Shown here one piece after another: positions 1-6,751 of a stretch of 14,521 nucleotides of DNA. The notes beneath the pieces were generated by a model that was not told where the DNA came from, made no database searches, and worked only from the letters and a program-made list of their open reading frames with translations. The DNA comes from Blastocladiella britannica. Taxonomy: Eukaryota > Blastocladiomycota > Blastocladiomycetes > Blastocladiales > Blastocladiaceae. Made by a program: the position numbers and the translations under genes. Position 1 is the first letter of the stretch. Every line of letters starts with the position of its first letter. Where the stretch lies: the NCBI GenBank assembly GCA_025349905.2, contig MU624995.1, positions 1-14,521 on the forward strand, given 5' to 3'.

Positions 1-31
1 AAAAAAAAAAAAAAAATTTATACATAAAGAA

Positions 32-2536
32 ATGTCCCAGAGCAGCACAGCCGCACTGGCGCGCTACTCGTCGTCGTCGTCGTCGTCGTCCTCTCAGCCC
101 GAAGAGTCCTACCCGCCCGCCACCGTGCAGTACCTGCCGCAGGCCTCGGTCCGCATCGCCACCAGCGACCTCTCGGCCCCGTTGTACTTGCCCACCAGCT
201 CCGGATGCTCGCTGCTCAACGGGCCCGTGCCGGCACACATTGCCCTGGTGCCAGTGCTCCCGCCCGCGCGCATGTCCGCCTCCTGCAACACCACCGTGCA
301 GGCAGTGCTGGCCAAGCGCAACGGCGCCATTGCCGCCGCCTGGTACCTGCCCGCCGGCGCCAATGCCTCGGACCTCGCGTCCATCAACAGCAACGGTGAC
401 GGAGCGCTGTCGGCGTCGTTTGCGACCGTCGACATTCCGCTGTTTTTCCTGGTCAACCAGTCCATCACCAACCAGGTGGTGCCGGCCCTCGCGGCCATGA
501 ACCTTGCAACGCCCGTGGCGGCTGGGTCGGTACCGCGCATCGACCTGACGCTGCCCAAGCTCGCCTCCGTGGGTCTTTCGTCGGGCCAGGTCTGGACTTG
601 GATTGTGGTGGTGGTGGCGATTGTGCTGGGTGCCGGTGCCGTCACCTCGGGCGGGATGCATGCGCACCAATGGCGCGCCAAGCAGCAGATGCGCCGGAAA
701 GCATTTGCGCGCGCGGTGGCCCACGTCGAGGACGAGGACGATAAGGCGTTGCACTCTGCCCCCACGGCCGGCGACTCGGCCAAGCCGCTGCTGCTCCCGG
801 CCGCAGGGCTCTCGGCGCTGCCCATCATCTCCTTTGCCAGTGCCGTGGCTGCGCGCCGGTCTCGCCGCCGCCACTCGCGCCGTCACAGCCGCGTCTCAGC
901 GACCACTTCGCAAAAGCGTCTGTCAGTGGCCGGAAGCACTGCCACCGCCGGGGATGGGAATGGGACTCGCCGTCACTCGCGCGTAGTGACGTCGCCGACC
1001 CCTCGCCCGCACTCGTCGCTAGCGGTGCGGCCGGCCCACCACCGCATGTCGGTGGCGTCGCTGCTGGGCCCGTCGCCGCTGGCGTCCACGCCCGAGGCCC
1101 GCGCTGCCCGCGACCGCCGCCGCCACTCGACAGTGTTGGCGACCGGCACTACTACCAGTACCAGTCCCCCAGCTCTGGACGCGGCGGCCCTGGCTCGCAT
1201 GTCCGTGTACTCGGCTGCCAGCATCTTGCGCAGCGCGCCGCAGCCGCCGGCATCGTTGACCTCGCCGCTGCTTCCCACCTCGCCACTCGCTGGGTCTGCG
1301 ACCTTGTCGCCGACCTCCCCTACCAGTGCCGCTGCCAAGCCCGTAGCCCCGTCGGCTGCTCGCCTCGGCGACCGGTTGATTGTGCCTGGTAGTAGTGCCT
1401 CTGCGGCGGCCGCCGCTGCTCGTGAGCGGCCAGTCAGCGTCCACTTTGACGCGATTGTACTCAACTCCATTGCTCGCGACGGCGTTGCCATGCCCCGCAG
1501 CGCAGCGGCGTCGGCTTTGACGGGCGGCAACACGGACCGCACGGGCTTCCGCCGTCACTCAATGCTGTTCCCGGCTGCTTCGGCCATGGATGACAGCGAC
1601 GATGAGGGCGATGAGGAGGATGACGAAGACGAGGACGAAGATGACGCGGGGCAGGTAAACACCAAGCGTCCCGTCGCCGCTGGCCCGTTTTCGGCCCCCG
1701 CCACGCGCACGTCCTTCTTTGGCGGCAACAATAACAGCAGCAGCAAGCGTCCCGTGTCGGGCATTTCGCGTCTGTCGGCGTCCTCGTCGGGTCCCAAGCA
1801 GCAGAACCGCGCATCGGTGCTGTACACAGTGTTCCCGATGCTTCCGGGCGCGCCAGCGGTGGAGGCTGACAATGACGACGACGTGAACGACTCGTGCCCC
1901 GTGTGCGTGGAGGCGTACGTGGCGGCCGACCGGGTGCGCGAGCTGCCGTGCGGCCACGTGTTTCACGTGCACTGCGCTGACGCATGGCTGACGACGCGCG
2001 AGGGGTCGTGCCCGCTGTGTGGCGTCGACGTCGTCGGTTGGTGGCGTGCGGCCTACCCTGACTTGGAAGTTGAGGAGGCTGAAGCCGACACGCCGTCGGC
2101 CTCGACGCTTGTCCAAGCCGCAGCTGCTGCTACCACCGATGGGCCTGCCGATGCCGAGAACGACCTTGGTGTCACGAATTATTACACGCTGCCCTCGACG
2201 CCTGGGGCCATTCCGATCGTGGCCACCACCGCTGACGCGTTCCGGCTGGCGGCGCTCAACTCGCCCGCACCCCTGCCAGGGTCAACCCAGCCTCCGCCGC
2301 CGCCCGTGGCCATGCCGCTGTCACCGTTCTCGACTCTCTCGCGCCAGGTGCCGCCTGGATCGGTGCCATCGTCTCCTCTCGTGATGATCGACTCTGATGA
2401 ACACTCGCCGTCGATTCGCATCGATGGTGATTCGTCGCCCGAGGATTCACTGACCCCAGCCGTGGCCCCGGCGTCGCCAGCCGTGCTCGTGTCGGTGTCG
2501 GAGGACGACGTGCCGTCGACGGGTGCGAACTTGTAG
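32..2536 (+). CDS. PA-like / single-TM / RING-H2 finger protein (probable E3 ubiquitin ligase), possibly 5' partial
   Basis: An 834-residue open frame resembling PA-TM-RING ubiquitin ligases of the endomembrane system. Residues about 30-180 form a lumenal, PA-like region with two cysteines (C59, C85) and NxS/T sites at N86, N111 and N142. A strongly hydrophobic segment lies at about 188-207 and is followed by basic residues. A RING-H2 finger has C622, C625, C640, H642, H645, C648, C660 and C663 (C3H2C3 order). Between TM and RING lies a long disordered Ser/Ala/Pro-rich segment with five RRHS motifs and an acidic run at about 519-540. RING-H2 fingers of this type recruit E2 enzymes; the substrate cannot be inferred. 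No signal peptide is visible at the first ATG, although the topology requires one. The frame stays open to the left edge, so an upstream exon carrying the signal peptide is likely, and the ATG at 32 may not be the true start. The RING is certain; the PA assignment rests on pattern only. Confidence 0.85.
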   Translation: MSQSSTAALARYSSSSSSSSSQPEESYPPATVQYLPQASVRIATSDLSAPLYLPTSSGCSLLNGPVPAHIALVPVLPPARMSASCNTTVQAVLAKRNGAIAAAWYLPAGANASDLASINSNGDGALSASFATVDIPLFFLVNQSITNQVVPALAAMNLATPVAAGSVPRIDLTLPKLASVGLSSGQVWTWIVVVVAIVLGAGAVTSGGMHAHQWRAKQQMRRKAFARAVAHVEDEDDKALHSAPTAGDSAKPLLLPAAGLSALPIISFASAVAARRSRRRHSRRHSRVSATTSQKRLSVAGSTATAGDGNGTRRHSRVVTSPTPRPHSSLAVRPAHHRMSVASLLGPSPLASTPEARAARDRRRHSTVLATGTTTSTSPPALDAAALARMSVYSAASILRSAPQPPASLTSPLLPTSPLAGSATLSPTSPTSAAAKPVAPSAARLGDRLIVPGSSASAAAAAARERPVSVHFDAIVLNSIARDGVAMPRSAAASALTGGNTDRTGFRRHSMLFPAASAMDDSDDEGDEEDDEDEDEDDAGQVNTKRPVAAGPFSAPATRTSFFGGNNNSSSKRPVSGISRLSASSSGPKQQNRASVLYTVFPMLPGAPAVEADNDDDVNDSCPVCVEAYVAADRVRELPCGHVFHVHCADAWLTTREGSCPLCGVDVVGWWRAAYPDLEVEEAEADTPSASTLVQAAAAATTDGPADAENDLGVTNYYTLPSTPGAIPIVATTADAFRLAALNSPAPLPGSTQPPPPPVAMPLSPFSTLSRQVPPGSVPSSPLVMIDSDEHSPSIRIDGDSSPEDSLTPAVAPASPAVLVSVSEDDVPSTGANL
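68..88 (+). repeat. (TCG)7 trinucleotide repeat encoding serine
   Basis: Seven perfect TCG copies followed by TCC and TCT encode a nine-serine run (residues 13-21) near the start of the RING-H2 open frame. It could vary in length between strains. Its place just before the PA-like region suggests a flexible linker. Confidence 0.9.
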
Positions 2537-2658
2537 ACTCTCTTGCTGTACTTTTTTCTTTCCTCCTTTACTTTTAGTCGTCACCCCTCATTCATTTTGC
2601 AAATCGTATCCAATATAAACTTTATGTATTTTACAATTAAGCGGAGTACTGACGAGAA
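2537..2658. terminator. Convergent 3' region shared by the RING-H2 and PPR-like genes
   Basis: These 122 bases separate two stop codons that face each other, so both 3' UTRs and cleavage sites must lie here or overlap the neighbour. The stretch is AT-rich with a T/C-rich tract at about 2550-2575. On the + strand there is an AATATAAA element near 2612, a plausible variant poly(A) signal. No small gene is visible. Confidence 0.5.
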
Positions 2659-4296
2659 CTAATACTTGGGAGTGGGAGTGAAATGAGCCGAGCTGCTGTT
2701 GTTGTCGCTCAAAAGGCCTGATGACCGCACCAGGTCGGCCAGAGACCCAGCCGAAAGCAGGGGCGAGTCGGATCCGACAGCGGCATCGCGGTCAAACGCG
2801 GGCAGCGCGGCGGCAGTGGCGCGGGCGGCGGTCGGGCGGGACGCGCCGACCGCCAGCAGAGGTGCCATGGCCAAGTGCCGGGTCCAGTTGAGCTCGCACA
2901 GCACCTTCCACAGCATCTCGGCTTCAGCGAGCGATGGCGCGTCACTGGGCACTGCCGATTCTGCTGCTGCTGTTGTTGATGCAACCAAGGAGGGCAACAT
3001 GGTCGCCACGGCCAGCGCATTCGCGGTAGCGGCAGCAGCGGTCGCCCGGATCTCGGCCGCGGCCGGGTGCCGCGCCAGCAAATCCGTCAGCAGCCACGCG
3101 CGCATGTCGCGGTTGGGCGTGTGGCCCAGGCCGTGCATGTCGCGCAGCCACCGCACGACCCGCGGCATTGACCGTTCGCGCCGCCACGCGACACGCGCCA
3201 GCTCCAAGTATACGCGCGGGTCGGCCGCCTGCACCAGCCCGACCAAACCCGCCCGCGCACGCACCTCGGCCACCGCCGCGTACGCCAGCGCGGGGCACCC
3301 GAGCGCGCCGGCCGCCGCTACCATGTCGGCCAGCAATGGGGCGGGAGGAGACGGCAGTTGCGCGAGGACCGTGGCAACGTATGAGCGCAAGTGCACGGGC
3401 GACCGCGCCGCTGCGGCCAGCTGCACACGCAGGGCCACTAGGTCGTCGCGCGACACGGTGGCGGTCATAGCAGTCGCAATCGACGACCGCCGGGACCGCA
3501 TCGCCACTTCGCTGGCGTGGGTGCTGGTGGCGGCCGCTAACTGAGCCGCGAGCGCCGAAAAATCGGGTGCTTGCGTTGACGGGACCGCATCGCGCGCTGC
3601 GGCCGACCGCCGGGCCGCAACGCTCGTCTGCAACGGCATCAGCTCTCCGTCTTCTGCATTTCCCGATGCCGCCGCCGACGCTGCGTTGGTAGCCGACAGC
3701 TTCTCCATGTCCGCCAGCAGCGCATCCCAGTCGTCGGTGAGGGACGTGGTCACATCGTCGTCGGTGGTCGTTGTCGTTGTTGACATCACCGTCGCGGAAG
3801 TCGTCGGCGTGGCCTGCTGCTGCGGAGGTGTCGCAAACAACGAGGCCGGCGGAGGGGTCGAGGACGTCCTGTTCCAAGGAGTGCGGTCCATGCTACTGCT
3901 GGAAACTGAGGCGAGCTTAGAGAGCCCCTGCGCCCGCATCTGGCCCGACGGCATCGGCGTAAAGCTGACGGCTGCCGACGACGACCCCGTGAACGTCGCG
4001 AACGGGTCGTGCTTGATGTTGTTGTTGACATTCTCGGGCTGTTGGTGACCATGGCCCATTCCGGACGGGCCCGCCTGCAGACTGGCCGAAATGTCGTGAA
4101 TGAGCTGCAGAACCGACTCGTTGGTGGCGGCTGCTTTACCGCTGCTGGCCAGCGAGGTTCCAGAGCCGATATTACCAGCGGGCCGTGACCGGTGCAAGTG
4201 ACGGCGGGCCGACGCGACCGTCGTAAGACGCGGACGTGTGCTTGACCGCGCAAACAGGGCCGGAAGGGCGCGTGGGTTCGAGGCGGACGCGGCCAT
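2659..4296 (-). CDS. Probable mitochondrial protein with PPR-like helical repeats
   Basis: An intronless 545-residue frame. The first 59 residues contain no Asp or Glu but eight Arg (R9, R17, R21, R23, R31, R32, R36, R38) plus many Ala/Ser, which is typical of a cleavable mitochondrial presequence. Residues about 60-270 are low-complexity Ser/Thr/Ala-rich. From about residue 325 the protein is predicted helical. Residues 362-395 match the length and pattern of a pentatricopeptide repeat (V-Y-x-x-L at the start, D-M-x-G-x-G-x-x-P-N at the end). A similar degenerate unit precedes it and another follows. PPR proteins bind organellar RNA, so a role in mitochondrial RNA processing or translation is the best inference. 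The repeats are few and degenerate, so a generic alpha-solenoid is the alternative. Its start lies 82 bp downstream of the Sm-E stop on the same strand. Confidence 0.7.
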   Translation of the reverse strand: MAASASNPRALPALFARSSTRPRLTTVASARRHLHRSRPAGNIGSGTSLASSGKAAATNESVLQLIHDISASLQAGPSGMGHGHQQPENVNNNIKHDPFATFTGSSSAAVSFTPMPSGQMRAQGLSKLASVSSSSMDRTPWNRTSSTPPPASLFATPPQQQATPTTSATVMSTTTTTTDDDVTTSLTDDWDALLADMEKLSATNAASAAASGNAEDGELMPLQTSVAARRSAAARDAVPSTQAPDFSALAAQLAAATSTHASEVAMRSRRSSIATAMTATVSRDDLVALRVQLAAAARSPVHLRSYVATVLAQLPSPPAPLLADMVAAAGALGCPALAYAAVAEVRARAGLVGLVQAADPRVYLELARVAWRRERSMPRVVRWLRDMHGLGHTPNRDMRAWLLTDLLARHPAAAEIRATAAAATANALAVATMLPSLVASTTAAAESAVPSDAPSLAEAEMLWKVLCELNWTRHLAMAPLLAVGASRPTAARATAAALPAFDRDAAVGSDSPLLSAGSLADLVRSSGLLSDNNSSSAHFTPTPKY

Positions 4297-4378
4297 TTGA
4301 ATATATTAATTCCGGACGACGAAAATATTTTCTGGAAATTGATTTTTATCACGACCCGCGTTTCTCTCATCCTCCGCG
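4297..4378 (-). other. Short AT-rich spacer: 3' flank of Sm-E and 5' flank of the PPR-like gene
   Basis: Only 82 bp separate the Sm-E stop from the next start codon on the same strand, so the 3' UTR of one and the promoter or 5' UTR of the other must share it or overlap. It contains AT-rich patches (about 4298-4312 and 4321-4350) and no clear canonical AATAAA on the sense strand. Confidence 0.5.
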
Positions 4379-5034
4379 TCAAACTGTTGGCGACGCTCGG
4401 ACCGCTTCCATCCTGTTATGATATACAATAACAGAGAGTGAGTTACAATGCCATATCTGCAGACTGAATATAAAGTAACGTACAACGTAATGTTCTCGCC
4501 CTTGAGCAGGATCCGACCTGTGTATATTACCCAAATGAGTTACTAGTTGACCAAGTGCTAAAAAAAAAAAAATTTAAAGATAGGGGAACGGTACCCAAGC
4601 GCTTTCGCGACGTCTCGATCCGCGTGCCCTTCTTGTAAATCACCTCGTCCGCCTCGTCGAACGTCACGTTCATAAACTCGTCAAACCCCTTTTATAAAAT
4701 GGAGCACATGTGAGTCTCAAGTCCATTAAAGTAAATATGAAAGTAGAGCACGCACAATCACCACACCCTCCAGGCGGGCCTCGGTGTTGTCAAGCAACCA
4801 AATCGAAACGCGTTGTTTCTGTTATTGACAAAATGCATTTCAGTATTGCCTTCATTTTATTTAAATGAAGGGTAAGTAAGTACCGACTGAAAGTGCTTGA
4901 AAATGACCGTCTGCAGGAATACGAGTATAATACGGTGAGAGTCTATTGGCCGCAAGAATAATCAGGAAAAAGAGAAAGGATCGTACAATGGGTTGGACCA
5001 TCACCTTCTGGACCTTGGTTCCCGGGTTTGACAT
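4379..5034 (-). CDS. SNRPE: Spliceosomal core small nuclear ribonucleoprotein Sm-E (six exons)
   Basis: Sm-E is one of seven Sm proteins that form the ring on U1, U2, U4 and U5 snRNAs in the nucleus. Exons in transcript order: 5034-4987, 4910-4884, 4818-4756, 4688-4595, 4517-4484 and 4412-4379 (stop 4381-4379). The coding total is 300 nt, 99 residues; human Sm-E has 92. Family marks: the N-terminal KVQKVMVQPI segment; an IFKHFQS helix; the Sm1 motif with IWLLDN, RLEGVVIGFDEFMNV and D-E-A-D-E-V; and the Sm2 motif RLGRILLKGENITL. All boundaries are GT-AG, phases agree (0,0,0,1,2), and introns are 76, 65, 67, 77 and 71 nt. Exon 2 is only 27 nt. About five extra residues lie between Sm1 and Sm2 (near ETSRK) relative to the human protein. 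No single frame covers more than one exon, so simple ORF scanning misses it. The start is set by the Sm-E N-terminus and lies 127 bp from the divergent DHHC gene. Confidence 0.93.
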
Positions 5035-5161
5035 GGTATCTTATTACGTATTTGCGTGTCGGTGGGGTGTAGTTCGAAAATAGGTTAGCTGTTATTTTGT
5101 GAAAGAGCAAATTTACAAAATACTATGCCCTTTCTCGCTCCAAAGTACAAAAAAAAATACA
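5035..5161. promoter_or_regulatory. Divergent promoter region between Sm-E and the DHHC acyltransferase
   Basis: These 127 bp lie between two start codons pointing away from each other, so they must hold both promoters and 5' leaders, unless transcription of one begins inside the other. The DHHC side ends in an A-rich leader just before its ATG. An in-frame upstream ATG at 5099 would add 21 unrelated residues; I regard it as leader. No TATA box is convincing on either strand. Confidence 0.5.
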
Positions 5162-6670
5162 ATGGCCATCAATTGCAATTGGTTCCTGATAGCATTCGTG
5201 GTGTTCTTGATCACCTACATCCCGATCTCCGCCCAGCTGGTGGTGCTCCACAACTTTATCCCGCCCGGCAGCTCACGCGCCGCCACCCTCTTTTACGTGG
5301 TATTCGACGGCGCGGTCCTCAATCTCTGGATTAACTACGCGCTGGCGTGCTGGTGCGATCCGGGGTCGGTGCCACCGCAATGGGCGCCTCCAAGTATTGC
5401 TGCGCCATCCTCCGACTCGTTCTCCAGTGGTGGCGGTGCGACTGTGCCGATGGTGGAGATCAAGCAGTCGTCGGCGGAGCCGCGGTTCTGCCGTACTTGC
5501 GATGCGTACAAGCCTCCACGAGCGCACCATTGTTCCTCGTGCAATCGGTCCATACTCCTTGTTTGATTTGTCACGACATTGATTGATTTTTTGCTTCGCC
5601 TCCCACAGCTGCGTCCTGAAGATGGATCACCATTGCCCGGTGCGTCTCCATCCAGTTCTCAACTGGATTTCTTTGGTTACTGACCTGCATTTATTCCAGT
5701 GGATCAACAATTGCGTCGGGTACCGAAACTACCCCTATTTCGTTCGCTTCTTGGTCTACGTCGACATTGCCACTGCCTTGTGTGTTGGCGGCGTGTCTTG
5801 GCAGATGTACGAGTGGTTCCAGCTGAATTACTTTCCGGTTCGTTTATTTACTTCATATCATATTCTCATTCTCACTTGATGAAGTGAACCAGACCAATGA
5901 TAAGGATTTCTTTCGCCTCCTCATGGCCGTCATCAACCTAGTCATGGCGGTTCCAGTGCTGCTGATGGTGGGCGGTCTGTCGTGTTACCAGATATACTAC
6001 GTCTGCACCAATGTCACGACCATCGAGACCATGGAAAAGGATCGCAAGACGCTCGTGATGCGGCACGACGGATTCATTGGAACTGTACGTCCCTTTACGT
6101 TTCAAAGGATATACCTTTCACAAACATACTTAAAATGTAAAACAGCTCGTCAACCCTTACCAACTACCCACAATCATGGCCAACGCGCGCGCAGTCTTTG
6201 GTACCAGCTTCCCGCTCTTGTGGTTTCTCCCGATCCCGGGCCCAACCAGTCCTGGTGTGAGTTTTCCGATGCGTGAGACCTCTGAATCCACCTGGGCGCC
6301 ACCGACCGCCGCGCAACTACAACCGCGGCCCAAGCTAGCGTCGCATGTACGGCGCGGATCGGAAGGGTTTGAGATTGATATGGCGCAACACCCGTACGCT
6401 GGGTACTATGCGACGCTGGCACGCACGCGGCCGCCCCAAAGCACCGGGGCATACGAGTCGGATTTCTCGCCGAGCTCGAGTGATCAAGACGATTCGCCGG
6501 CCGCATCGGACGACGATGACGACCACGTTCCGCTGGTGGTGACACAGCAGCGGCTGTATGAACAGCAGCGCAACGTTCGACACCTCCCGCACCCTGCTGC
6601 TGCAACTCTTATCCCATCCACACCACCGACCTTTGCAACAGCTGGGAAGGATGACAAAAAACATCAATAA
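5162..6670 (+). CDS. DHHC-type protein S-acyltransferase (palmitoyltransferase), Pfa4/ZDHHC6-like (five exons)
   Basis: Transfers fatty acyl chains to cysteines of target proteins at ER/Golgi-type membranes. Exons: 5162-5547, 5609-5639, 5700-5837, 5893-6084 and 6146-6670, giving 423 residues. Introns are 61, 60, 55 and 61 nt, all GT-AG with matching phases. Two hydrophobic segments lie at about 7-28 and 48-68. The Cys-rich DHHC domain begins at RFCRTC, continues through HHCSSC, and carries the active D135-H136-H137-C138 followed by [12 protein letters not shown]. Two further TM segments lie at about 153-173 and 191-222. The TTxE motif is T227-T228-I229-E230, and an NPY segment (252-254) precedes an FG/WFLP region like the C-terminal element of Pfa4/ZDHHC6 enzymes. 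The tail is acidic and probably disordered (about 350-370). The active motif lies on a 31-nt exon. The start at 5162 was chosen because it directly precedes the first TM. The DHHC family is certain; the Pfa4-like subfamily is a moderate call. Confidence 0.93.
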
Positions 6671-6751
6671 AACAACTCGAATATAGACTACGGCGCGATC
6701 GGATCACACTACCAATTTTTTTTTATTTTTTATTTTATTTTTAAGAGTGTT
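6666..6751. terminator. Compact convergent 3' region with poly(A) signals for the DHHC and ZIP9 genes
   Basis: A canonical AATAAA at 6666-6671 overlaps the TAA stop of the DHHC gene (6668-6670). The T-rich tract at about 6717-6743 reads on the minus strand as several AATAAA-like elements just after the ZIP9 stop. Only 81 bp separate the two stop codons, so both transcripts must end here or overlap. Confidence 0.6.

Noticed and set aside
1461..2116. Long minus-strand open frames opposite the RING-H2 gene
   Set aside because: These are antisense shadows of GC-rich codons; the RING-H2 ligand pattern fixes the true frame.
4561..4572. Homopolymer A12/T12 as a terminator or transposon tail
   Set aside because: It lies inside Sm-E intron 4 on the sense strand as a T-run and has no flanking target-site duplication or element.
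5099..5161. Upstream in-frame ATG of the DHHC gene
   Set aside because: The extra 21 residues are A/T-rich leader-like and add nothing recognisable; the ATG at 5162 sits right before the first TM.
5881..5884. Acceptor AG at 5884 for DHHC intron 3
   Set aside because: It would place a TGA directly in frame; the AG at 5892 continues the TM-containing frame.
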